Positions 51,939 to 59,309 of a DNA stretch of 64,000 nucleotides are shown here, piece after piece (the stretch's first letter is position 1; each line of letters begins with the position of its first letter). The position numbers and the translations under genes were made by a program. The notes beneath the pieces are model-generated. The model saw nothing but the letters and a program-made list of their open reading frames with translations. It made no database searches and was not told the origin of the DNA. This DNA is from Brevibacillus_H sp041920465 (GTDB lineage Bacteria; Bacillota; Bacilli; Brevibacillales; Brevibacillaceae): contig JBHGXW010000045.1 in NCBI GenBank assembly GCA_041920465.1, forward strand, positions 1-64,000, given 5' to 3'.

Positions 51939-52343
51939 GTGAGCAAGATGACAGTTGAAGTCGTAACTCCCGAACGGGTTGTCTATAGCGGTGAAGCAAC
52001 AATGGTAATTGCACGCGGCGTTGATGGGGATCTTGGTATTTTGCCAAACCATATGCCGCTGGTTACCCCGCTGAAAATCGCGCCAGTTCGGATCAAAACC
52101 GAGGGCGACAAAGAGACGCAAATCGCCGTTAGCGGCGGCTTCATGGAAGTCCGCGGCGATAAAGTAACCATTCTTGCTGAAACAGCTGAGCTGCCGGAAG
52201 ATATCGATGTAGCTCGTGCCCAAGCAGCAAAAGCGCGTGCAGAGCAACGCCTCATTGAGAAGCACCCTGACCTCGATCAGCGTCGTGCAGAGCTTGCCTT
52301 GCAACGTGCGATGGCGCGTCTTGAAGTCACCAATAAACGTTAA
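51939..52343 (+). CDS. atpC: ATP synthase F1 subunit epsilon
   Basis: A 134-residue subunit with the N-terminal beta-sandwich (EVVTPERVVYSG, LGILPNHMPLVTPL) and two C-terminal helices, which in Bacillus relatives fold or extend with ATP level. The start is GTG after AAAGGGGAG. It is the last gene of the atp operon. Confidence 0.95.
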   Translation: MSKMTVEVVTPERVVYSGEATMVIARGVDGDLGILPNHMPLVTPLKIAPVRIKTEGDKETQIAVSGGFMEVRGDKVTILAETAELPEDIDVARAQAAKARAEQRLIEKHPDLDQRRAELALQRAMARLEVTNKR

Positions 52344-52348
52344 TAGAG

Positions 52349-52381
52349 AATCCCTGCTTGCGATATGCGGCAGGGATTTTT
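52349..52381 (+). terminator. Rho-independent terminator of the atp operon
   Basis: AATCCCTGC (52349-52357) pairs with GCAGGGATT (52370-52378), followed by a T-run. Confidence 0.88.
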
Positions 52382-52470
52382 ACTCGTTGCATGGCCTTTA
52401 CCCGCTACATTCCTTTACTTGCTACAGGCTGTTGTTCTTCACAGACCGATGTGTCAGGACGATGCGGTTT

Positions 52471-52497
52471 AGCCGGGATATAGCCGGGAGGGCAGGG
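52471..52497. repeat. Degenerate dispersed GC-rich palindrome, copy 8
   Basis: Only the right arm is well kept (TAGCCGGGAGGG, 52481-52492), preceded by a second AGCCGGG. A TATAAT box (52530-52535) downstream may start the next gene; the 270-base gap otherwise holds nothing I recognise. Confidence 0.45.
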
Positions 52498-52614
52498 TTT
52501 TTTATTGGTAATGCACACCACTTTAAGTGTATAATAGTTCTGATATAGATTTTTGTGCCATTTGGGGAATCTTACTACTAATGATGTCAATACATTGGCA
52601 AGGAGAGTGGCTTC

Positions 52615-53358
52615 ATGCAAACAATTCGAGACGTCCGGAAAACGGCGAACGATGATACAATTATACCGAATGGATTTACTGCTAATGGATGGGGAAGTAT
52701 CCTTTCACATGAAATGAAGGTTCTTTTTCAAGGGCTCTGCTATGTTGTATCCAAATTTGATACCAAAGCAGAAATGAATAAGGCACTCGACGGCATCCGA
52801 GGCTTGAGAGGCACGTTTGCTCCGCTTGAAAAAAGCTTATTCAAGTCAGAGGAATCTTATGAAGGGTACCGTCAGCACATCGAGAAACATCGGGAATTTT
52901 TGGAACGGTCCGGATATACATATCCTTCTTCCCGCGATGAAGCAATTGAGTTGTTCGTAAAGTGGGGATTAGTTCTTGATCAAGGTGATGCTTGGGACGT
53001 ACCGATCACACCATTCCCGGATGTACAAGATATTTTCACGTTGACAGACGTTGAAAAAATGGCGTTAAACACAATTAAACTGGAAGCGCTGGTTCACCCG
53101 ATCTTCAGCAAATTGATTCTTGCTCTGCATGAAAAGGATGAAGAAACGTTCCATCTCTCCAAGGCAGACCTGAAGGAAATGTTACAAGTAAATGATTCTC
53201 TTCTTCTTGAGGTGCTGATCAAACTGGTGCCTTACCTGAAACAGCCGATCGACAATATTCAAGAGATTCCGGAAGACGAAAAAATGGAGATCAGTGTTGT
53301 GTGGGAACGTATTTATGAGGACTTTTTAGGCGATAAAAATCCTCAAGCTGTCCAATAA
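52615..53358 (+). CDS. DUF6042-like protein of unknown function
   Basis: A 247-residue soluble protein. NGWGSILSHEMKVLFQGLCYVVS near the N-terminus, SGYTYPSSRDEAIELFVKWGLV in the middle and FPDVQDIFTLTDVEKMALN resemble Bacillus proteins grouped as DUF6042, recognised from memory only. The C-terminal half may contain a winged-helix-like segment (LSKADLKEMLQVNDSLLLEVLI). AAGGAGAG precedes the ATG. It is monocistronic between the atp operon and the protease gene. Confidence 0.7.
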   Translation: MQTIRDVRKTANDDTIIPNGFTANGWGSILSHEMKVLFQGLCYVVSKFDTKAEMNKALDGIRGLRGTFAPLEKSLFKSEESYEGYRQHIEKHREFLERSGYTYPSSRDEAIELFVKWGLVLDQGDAWDVPITPFPDVQDIFTLTDVEKMALNTIKLEALVHPIFSKLILALHEKDEETFHLSKADLKEMLQVNDSLLLEVLIKLVPYLKQPIDNIQEIPEDEKMEISVVWERIYEDFLGDKNPQAVQ

Positions 53359-53420
53359 TTCCATATCAATATCAATGTAAGCATGAGGGAGGACTCTTGT
53401 CCTTCTTTTTTTGTGCTATA

Positions 53421-53465
53421 AAAGAAAGTTTAATCGCTTTAAATTAAAGTGGTTAAACTTTCTTT
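53421..53465. repeat. 45-bp near-perfect palindrome
   Basis: AAAGAAAGTTTAA (53421-53433) pairs with TTAAACTTTCTTT (53453-53465), and CTTTAA/TTAAAG pairs in the centre. The few mismatches are G-T compatible. It follows the DUF6042-like gene and could end transcription on either strand. Confidence 0.65.
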
Positions 53466-53545
53466 CCAATCGCGCAGCCAGTGGGAAAAACGATTGTCCA
53501 TTTCGCAGCGACTTTTACAGCGCAAGCCCAGGCGCTCGCTGGGGC

Positions 53546-53579
53546 CCCGCTCGGCTTAGCGTAGCTTAAGCCGGGTGGG
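53546..53579. repeat. Dispersed GC-rich palindrome, copy 9
   Basis: CCCGCTCGGC (53546-53555) pairs with GCCGGGTGGG (53570-53579). The loop is TTAGCGTAGCTTAA. It is paired with copy 10 just 25 bases away, a BIME-like arrangement. Confidence 0.75.
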
Positions 53580-53604
53580 CAAAAATCGTCAGGAGAAAAA
53601 GGGT

Positions 53605-53639
53605 CCCGACCGGCGCCACGTAAGTTATGGCCGGGTGGG
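53605..53639. repeat. Dispersed GC-rich palindrome, copy 10
   Basis: CCCGACCGGC (53605-53614) pairs with GCCGGGTGGG (53630-53639), with loop GCCACGTAAGTTATG. It lies just before a small open frame at 53648. Confidence 0.75.
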
Positions 53640-53645
53640 TAAAAA

Positions 53646-53694
53646 AAGTGGTCAAGCAGCAAAACGAAGGACAAGGCTACGGTTTTGACCACTT
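53646..53694. repeat. 10-bp inverted repeat around the start of a small open frame
   Basis: AAGTGGTCAA (53646-53655) and TTGACCACTT (53685-53694) are perfect complements, 29 bases apart. A structured RNA or remnant terminal repeat are both possible. Confidence 0.5.
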
Positions 53695-53806
53695 CCTGAC
53701 GATGAGAGAGAAGCCGGACTTGATCGCAGCTGCGCAAGCTGTAACGGAGGCACGAAAGGACAACGATTTTTCTTGTTGTGCAAATCTTGCCGAATCGCGC
53801 CAATAA
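53648..53806 (+). CDS. Small open frame of unknown status (52 residues)
   Basis: GTG at 53648 to TAA at 53806. The predicted peptide includes GYGFDHFLTMREKPDLIAAA and AVTEARKDNDF. The second half lies in the 68-bp repeat whose other copy (17646-17713) is frameshifted by one inserted base. There is no proper ribosome-binding site except the G-rich arm of palindrome copy 10. It may be a gene remnant rather than a live gene. Confidence 0.3.
   Translation: MVKQQNEGQGYGFDHFLTMREKPDLIAAAQAVTEARKDNDFSCCANLAESRQ
53706..53773 (+). repeat. 68-bp repeat, copy B (partner at 17646-17713)
   Basis: Shares GAGAGAAGCCGGACTTGA, CGCAAGCTGTAAC and GGAGGCACGAAAGGACAACG with the copy near rpoE. Both copies lie within about 70 bases of a GC-rich palindrome, though on opposite sides. 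Confidence 0.75.
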
Positions 53807-54015
53807 ATTTATCTAAAAAAATAGATTTTTGTTATAAAAAAATTTTAAAGAATAAAAAAGGAATTTGGATTGTTATCCAGAATTTGTTAAGAACAGATTA
53901 AGAATTGGTGAAATAATAGGAAACTTGCAATAATTAATGTTATCTCTCATACATTCCTATTGTTTGATCATCTCTTAATTTTCAACTATTAACACGAATG
54001 GAAAGGATGGTTGAA
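53807..54015 (+). other. AT-rich leader of the M6 protease gene
   Basis: About 200 bases, strongly AT-rich. TGGAT-TGTT-ATCCA (53866-53879) is a small palindrome. AAAGGAATTT followed by CCAGAATTT resembles a sigma-H promoter but the spacing is one base short and the first purine of the -10 is missing. No firm promoter call. Confidence 0.35.
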
Positions 54016-56271
54016 TTGAAGATCAGCAAGGTCATGGCAGGTCTCCTCTCTTCTGCTCTAGTGCTGGGGTCCGTGGTAGTAGCACCTCTTTCAACTGCAG
54101 CGAAATCACAGAAGTTCGAACAACAGGAGAAACAGATCGATTGGGGAGTCATTAACTTTGATCGTCTGGCAAAGAACTTGATCAAGAAGGGTATGATTGA
54201 TGAGGATGCTTCGCCGGAAGAAATCGAAAAAGCAGTAACCAGGTACGTTATGAAACGCGACATTCCGGAAGGCATTGATACATCTTCCAGCTTCGGGAAA
54301 AAAGCGGTTAAGACGAAGGCGGCAGCCGATGCCAAGATTAGCAAGAAGGCAAACAACATGAAGGAAGATTCCAAAGAGGCGAAATTCCGTGACGCTCACA
54401 AAGATAACATCGTCATGGCTTTGGTTGAGTACCCGGATTTCTCCCACAATCAGCTTCCTCAAGCGGAAGACAGTCTGTGGACCAAAGATTTCAGCCAGGA
54501 GCATTATGAGAATATGCTCTTCAACCCATATGGCTACCGCACTCCTGAAGGTGTAAAGCTGACTACGATGGCTCAATACTACTATGAGGAGTCGGGTGGA
54601 ACCTGGTCCGTTGACGGAGTCGTTACGCCCTGGATTACGGCACAACATGATGAAGCCTACTACGGCGGCAATGATGAGGATGGCAACGACAAGGCACCTC
54701 GTGATCTTGTGCTGGAAACTCTTGAAGCTGTTGGTGAATCGATCCAAGGTAACGAAGAAAAATATGACCAGCGCGACCCGTACGATATTGATGGTGATGG
54801 AAACATTATGGAGCCGGATGGGTTGTTGGATAACCTGATGGTTGTTCACGCTGGTGTCGGTGAAGAAACTGGTGAGCGTGACCAAGCCATTTGGTCGCAT
54901 CGCTGGACTTTGAAAAAGCCAACTCCGATTCCTGGGACCAAATTGAAAGCATATGATTACATGATCCAGCCAGAAGATGGCGCTGTGGGTGTTTTCGCTC
55001 ATGAATATGGCCACAACCTTGGTCTTCCGGATCTATATGATACGACTCGTTCTGGCTTGGGGTCTCCGGTTGGTTCCTGGTCCATCATGTCTTCCGGTAG
55101 CTGGAACGGAGTTATTTTGGGTACCCAGCCGACAGCATTTGATCCTTGGTGCAAACTTGAGCTGCAAGCAAGGTATGGCGGAAACTGGTTGAAACCGCGT
55201 GTAATCGATCAAGAAGACATCAAAACGAAACGCAAGTTTACCCTTGACGAAGGCGTAAGCATGGATCCGAAGAACAAGGTCCTCAAAATTAACTTGCCAA
55301 AGGTAGAAGCGAAGCCGCCAGTTCAACCGTATGAAGGCGATTACTCATACTTCTCCGACAAAGGTGACGATCTCAACACCAAAATGACATCTCCGGAAAT
55401 CGATCTGACTGGTGCAAAAGAAGTGAAACTCAGCTTCGACGCATGGAGACAAATCGAAACCGGATACGACGCTCTTTACCTGCATATCATCGATGCAGCT
55501 ACAGGTGACTACCTGAAAAAAGAATTCAAAACTTGGGACGACGATACCAAGGGCTGGGTGAAAGAAGAGATTGACCTGTCCGAATTCGCCGGCAAGAAAA
55601 TCAAAATACAATTTAACTATGTAACAGATGGCGGATTGGCCTTGGATGCGTTCTATTCTGACAACTATGTAGTAGAAGCAGACGGCAAGGTTGTATTTGA
55701 AGATGATGCTGAAGGAGAACCTAAGTTTGACCTGGACGGATTTACTCACTTTGATGGCACCGGAACCATGCACGAAGCGTACTATCTGATTGAATACCGT
55801 ACGCACAATGGCGTTGATGAAGGTCTGGCTAACTACAACCGCAACATGACATTTTTTGCTTACGATCCTGGTATGGTCGTTTGGTATTACGACGGCCGTT
55901 ATGGGAAGACTTCTGACAACCATACAGGGGATCACCCGGGTGAAGGCTTTATCGGAGTGGTGGACGCTCACCAAGACGTTCGTTACTGGGATGGCGATGA
56001 GAGCAAGCCAGCAGGTGACCGTTATCAAGTAAACGATGCGGCATTCGGATTGCATGAGACTTCCGGTATCCATATTAACTACATCAACGGAACGTTGGAT
56101 TACGATAGCTTGCCTGCTGTACCAGTTTTCTATGACAAAAACGACTACAGCATGCCTGGTGCAGAAGATGTTGGTAAGATTCTCCAACAATTGGGCATCC
56201 AAATAAAAGTACTGAAAGAGAACAAGAGCAAAACCGAGCTGACAATCGAGGTTTCCAAGAAAAAAGACTAA
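54016..56271 (+). CDS. Secreted M6-family metalloprotease (immune inhibitor A-like)
   Basis: A 751-residue secreted zinc protease. TTG at 54016 is favoured: AAAGGA ends 8 bases upstream and translation then begins directly with a signal peptide (MKISKVMAGLLSSALVLGS, cleavage near TAA-KS). ATG at 53998 or 54007 would add a short charged extension. A ~90-residue propeptide precedes the catalytic domain with HEYGHNLGLPD (H329, E330, H333). A Ca2+-type loop (DIDGDGN) and a C-terminal jelly-roll/MAM-like region follow. It degrades extracellular protein. Confidence 0.92.
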   Translation: MKISKVMAGLLSSALVLGSVVVAPLSTAAKSQKFEQQEKQIDWGVINFDRLAKNLIKKGMIDEDASPEEIEKAVTRYVMKRDIPEGIDTSSSFGKKAVKTKAAADAKISKKANNMKEDSKEAKFRDAHKDNIVMALVEYPDFSHNQLPQAEDSLWTKDFSQEHYENMLFNPYGYRTPEGVKLTTMAQYYYEESGGTWSVDGVVTPWITAQHDEAYYGGNDEDGNDKAPRDLVLETLEAVGESIQGNEEKYDQRDPYDIDGDGNIMEPDGLLDNLMVVHAGVGEETGERDQAIWSHRWTLKKPTPIPGTKLKAYDYMIQPEDGAVGVFAHEYGHNLGLPDLYDTTRSGLGSPVGSWSIMSSGSWNGVILGTQPTAFDPWCKLELQARYGGNWLKPRVIDQEDIKTKRKFTLDEGVSMDPKNKVLKINLPKVEAKPPVQPYEGDYSYFSDKGDDLNTKMTSPEIDLTGAKEVKLSFDAWRQIETGYDALYLHIIDAATGDYLKKEFKTWDDDTKGWVKEEIDLSEFAGKKIKIQFNYVTDGGLALDAFYSDNYVVEADGKVVFEDDAEGEPKFDLDGFTHFDGTGTMHEAYYLIEYRTHNGVDEGLANYNRNMTFFAYDPGMVVWYYDGRYGKTSDNHTGDHPGEGFIGVVDAHQDVRYWDGDESKPAGDRYQVNDAAFGLHETSGIHINYINGTLDYDSLPAVPVFYDKNDYSMPGAEDVGKILQQLGIQIKVLKENKSKTELTIEVSKKKD

Positions 56272-56363
56272 CCCATTGATACCAATATACCGTAAGCCAG
56301 GCTAAATCGAGCTAAATTTTAAGTCCTGAAAACATAAAAACATATACAAGTGTTTAATATTGT

Positions 56364-56397
56364 AAAGGCTTAGGGACAATATCTCTAAGCCTTTTTT
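56364..56397 (+). terminator. Rho-independent terminator after the M6 protease
   Basis: AAAGGCTTAG (56364-56373) pairs with CTAAGCCTTT (56385-56394), and the T-run reaches 56397. Confidence 0.9.
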
Positions 56398-56451
56398 CTG
56401 ATTGTGTCAAGAGGTAAAACAAAGTATTTCTTACAATAGTAAGGCTTTTGT

Positions 56452-56510
56452 TAGACACAAGAATAGGGTTTTGCTATAATGATGTAGGTATTTTCTTGTA
56501 CTCAGTACAA
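56452..56510 (+). promoter_or_regulatory. nuo operon promoter with a downstream palindrome
   Basis: TAGACA (56452-56457), a 17-nt spacer and TATAAT (56475-56480) form a near-consensus promoter. The perfect palindrome TTGTAC-TCA-GTACAA (56496-56510) lies just past the expected transcription start and 15 bases before the nuoA ATG, a repressor-like position. No regulator gene is adjacent. Confidence 0.75.
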
Positions 56511-56524
56511 CGGAGGGGAATTCG

Positions 56525-56896
56525 ATGAGTGCAATCTATGCAAACAATTATGTGATTGTTGCCATCTTTATCTTCCTTGGCGTACTGCTTCCGGTAGCTA
56601 CCGTCAGTATTGTTGGACCATTGGTTCGCCCTAACAATCCTACTCCCGAAAAGCAGACGACCTATGAAAGTGGTAACATACCCGTTGGGGACAGTTGGGT
56701 CCGGTTTAATATTAAGTATTATATTTTTGCCCTGCTGTTCGTTATCTTTGATGTTGAGACATTGTTTCTCTATCCATGGGCAGTGGCGTATAATCAGCTA
56801 GGCCTTTTTGCTTTAGTAGAAATGGTTATCTTCATTTTGCTTTTAGTTATTGGACTAGTTTATGCCTGGAGAAAGAAGGTGCTTGAATGGAGCTAG
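56525..56896 (+). CDS. nuoA: NADH-quinone oxidoreductase subunit A
   Basis: This 123-residue subunit has three membrane helices. KQTTYESGNIPVGDSWVRFN is the conserved loop with the family glutamate, and VIFDVETLFLYPWAV the helix-2 signature. CGGAGGGG precedes the ATG. It overlaps nuoB by 10 bases. Confidence 0.96.
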   Translation: MSAIYANNYVIVAIFIFLGVLLPVATVSIVGPLVRPNNPTPEKQTTYESGNIPVGDSWVRFNIKYYIFALLFVIFDVETLFLYPWAVAYNQLGLFALVEMVIFILLLVIGLVYAWRKKVLEWS

Positions 56897-57405
56897 ATCT
56901 TACGAACGTTGCGCCTGAGCTGCAGGAAGAAATGAAGCGGAATGTGATGTTTACAACAATGGAAACGCTTAAAGGCTGGGTACGCAGTAACTCACTTTGG
57001 CCTTTATCGTTCGGATTGGCTTGCTGTGCGATCGAAATGATGGCTACAGGCGGTTCGAATTACGATTTTGACCGTTTTGGAGTTATTTTCCGGGCTTCCC
57101 CTCGCCATTCAGACGTGATGATTGTTGCCGGAACAGTAACGAAGAAAATGGCACCGCTTTTACGTCGTTTATACGACCAAATGCCTGAACCGAAATGGGT
57201 AGTGGCAATGGGTTCTTGTGCAACAGCAGGCGGGCCTTATATCAAATCTTATAGCGTAGTAAAAGGTGTCGATCAGATTGTACCGGTAGATGTGTACATA
57301 CCTGGTTGCCCACCAAGTCCAGTTGCCCTTATCTATGGAATTAATAAATTACAAGAAAAGATTCGCTATGAAGCGAAGACTGGGAAGAAGGTGACCAGTC
57401 AATGA
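56887..57405 (+). CDS. nuoB: NADH-quinone oxidoreductase subunit B
   Basis: This 172-residue peripheral subunit carries iron-sulfur cluster N2, the last before quinone. The ligands lie in GLACCAIEMM, MGSCATAGGPY and VPGCPPSP-type IPGCPPSPVAL. It overlaps nuoA by 10 bases and nuoC by 4. Confidence 0.97.
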   Translation: MELDLTNVAPELQEEMKRNVMFTTMETLKGWVRSNSLWPLSFGLACCAIEMMATGGSNYDFDRFGVIFRASPRHSDVMIVAGTVTKKMAPLLRRLYDQMPEPKWVVAMGSCATAGGPYIKSYSVVKGVDQIVPVDVYIPGCPPSPVALIYGINKLQEKIRYEAKTGKKVTSQ

Positions 57406-58157
57406 GTGAGGAAAAACGCAAACCTACTCCTGAAGAAAAGGCAGCCGCAGCAGCAAAGGCCAAAGCAGCAGCAGCCGCTGCAGCCGCAGCAAAAGCCAAG
57501 GCGGCGCGGGAAGCAGAAGGCGGAGCGCCTCAGGAAACTGGCGGAGATGATGCGGACGCGAAAGCGAAAGCAGCCGCAGCAGCAAAAGCCAAAGCAGCAG
57601 CCGCCGCAGCCGCGAAAGCGAAAGTAGCCGGAGCGGAAGGAGAGACAGGAGCAGAAGCTGCAGCACCGAAGGCTCCATCTAAAAACCAGCCATACTTGGA
57701 TAAGTATGTGAAAGTAATCACTTCTAAATTAGGTTCTGATGTGATAGAAGCTTCCTATATTAATGAATTGGCCAAAGATGTGCCGACTATCGTTGTAAAA
57801 AATGAACGACTTCATGATGTGGCCAAACTTCTCAAAGAAGATGGAGAACTGCACTTCGAGTATCTGTCCAACTTGCATGGGGTAGATTACGAGGATCGCA
57901 TGGAAGTTTATTATCATCTCTATTCTTATAAAAATCGACAAAGTATTGCGGTGAAAGTGAAAACAAACCGTGAAACTCCTACCGTTGCTTCTGTAATGGA
58001 TATTTGGGAGGGGGCAAACTTTAACGAGCGGGAGACTTATGATTTGCTCGGCATTAATTTCCCGGGACATAAGGATTTACGTCGAATTTTGCTCTCTGAT
58101 GACTGGGTAGGTCATCCTCTCCGTAAAGACTATGAACAGTTCGACGAGGGGGTGTAG
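57402..58157 (+). CDS. nuoC: NADH-quinone oxidoreductase subunit C with a long Ala/Lys-rich N-terminal extension
   Basis: A 251-residue protein. Residues ~95-251 are a normal NuoC domain, ending in the ERETYDLLGINFPGHKDLRRI signature. Residues 1 to ~90 are a low-complexity extension made of AAAAAKAKAAAAA-type blocks broken by acidic stretches (EGGAPQETGGDDADAK). It is encoded by GC-rich, repetitive DNA. The extension is probably helical or disordered and solvent-exposed. It overlaps nuoB by 4 bases. Confidence 0.93.
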   Translation: MSEEKRKPTPEEKAAAAAKAKAAAAAAAAAKAKAAREAEGGAPQETGGDDADAKAKAAAAAKAKAAAAAAAKAKVAGAEGETGAEAAAPKAPSKNQPYLDKYVKVITSKLGSDVIEASYINELAKDVPTIVVKNERLHDVAKLLKEDGELHFEYLSNLHGVDYEDRMEVYYHLYSYKNRQSIAVKVKTNRETPTVASVMDIWEGANFNERETYDLLGINFPGHKDLRRILLSDDWVGHPLRKDYEQFDEGV

Positions 58158-58160
58158 GAG

Positions 58161-59309
58161 ATGAGTGCTGATATGACATCAACTGCAAATAAATCATTCG
58201 TGGATACAGGGCTTCGTACTGAAGAAATGCTCCTGAACGTCGGCCCGCAACACCCTAGTACGCACGGGGTGTTCCGTTTGGTTGTAAAAATCGACGGGGA
58301 AACAATCAAAGAAGCTACTCCGGTAATCGGCTATCTGCACCGGGGAACTGAAAAACTGGCAGAAAACCTCAATTATCAACAAATTATTCCTTATACAGAC
58401 CGACTCGACTATCTTTCCGCTATGACGAATAACTATGTGCTTTGTCATGCAGTTGAGACGATGATGGGTCTTCAAATTCCGGAACGCGCAGAATTCCTTC
58501 GTCTGATTGTGATGGAGCTAAACCGCATCGCCAGCCACTTTGTGTGGTGGGGCACCTATCTTCTCGATATCGGGGCCATGAGCCCATTCTTGTTTGCTTT
58601 CCGTGACCGCGAGAAGATTCTCGATTTGTTCAATGAATTGTGCGGAGCTCGTTTAACCTACAATTACATGCGGATTGGCGGCGTAAAGTGGGATGCTCCT
58701 CCGGGATGGATTGAGAAGGCGAAAGATTTCGTTCAATACATGAAGAAGGAATTGACGAACTACCATCGTCTGGTTAGCGGGAATGAAATCTTTATCAACC
58801 GTTTAAAAGGCATCGGCAAATATGACCGTGAAACCGCCCTTAACCACTCTTTGTCTGGTGTTTTGCTTCGCTGTACAGGAGAGAAATGGGATCTTCGCAA
58901 AGATGAACCATACTGTATTTACGACCGTTTTGAATTTGATGTGCCAACCGCTACAGAAGGCGACTGTTTGTCTCGCTACCAGCTGCGCCTTGCTGAAATT
59001 GAGCAATCTCTGCGAATTTTGGAACAAGCTCTCGATCAGTTCCCGAAAGAAGGGGAAGTAATGGGCAAAGTTCCAAAAGTGCTTCGTCCGCCAGTCGGTG
59101 AAACTTATGTCCGCGTTGAATCGCCGCGTGGAGAAATCGGCGTCTACATCGCAAGCCAAGGTAAGGATAAGCCATGGCGTTTGAAACTCCGCCGCCCTTC
59201 CTTTAACAACCTGCAGATCCTTACGAAGCTGTTAGAGGGAGAAAATATGGCAAACATGATTGCTATTTTGGGTAGTATCGACATCGTGTTAGGGGAGGTT
59301 GACGCGTAA
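58161..59309 (+). CDS. nuoD: NADH-quinone oxidoreductase subunit D
   Basis: This 382-residue quinone-site subunit is related to the NiFe hydrogenase large subunit but without metal ligands. NVGPQHPSTHGVFRLVVK carries the quinone-site histidine, and GYLHRGTEKLAEN the next conserved region. GAGGGGGTGTAGGAG precedes the ATG. Its stop overlaps the nuoH start by 1 base. Confidence 0.96.
   Translation: MSADMTSTANKSFVDTGLRTEEMLLNVGPQHPSTHGVFRLVVKIDGETIKEATPVIGYLHRGTEKLAENLNYQQIIPYTDRLDYLSAMTNNYVLCHAVETMMGLQIPERAEFLRLIVMELNRIASHFVWWGTYLLDIGAMSPFLFAFRDREKILDLFNELCGARLTYNYMRIGGVKWDAPPGWIEKAKDFVQYMKKELTNYHRLVSGNEIFINRLKGIGKYDRETALNHSLSGVLLRCTGEKWDLRKDEPYCIYDRFEFDVPTATEGDCLSRYQLRLAEIEQSLRILEQALDQFPKEGEVMGKVPKVLRPPVGETYVRVESPRGEIGVYIASQGKDKPWRLKLRRPSFNNLQILTKLLEGENMANMIAILGSIDIVLGEVDA

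Noticed and set aside
17646..53773. The two 68-bp repeats as attachment sites of a prophage or island
   Set aside because: The 36 kb between them is conserved core genes with no integrase or phage genes, so they are not att sites.
53859..53886. Possible sigma-H promoter before the M6 protease
   Set aside because: The -35-like and -10-like parts are one base too close and the first -10 purine is missing.
57424..57678. Leu/Arg-rich minus-strand frame opposite the nuoC extension
   Set aside because: It is the mirror of the Ala/Lys repeat DNA, with no ribosome-binding site or family resemblance.
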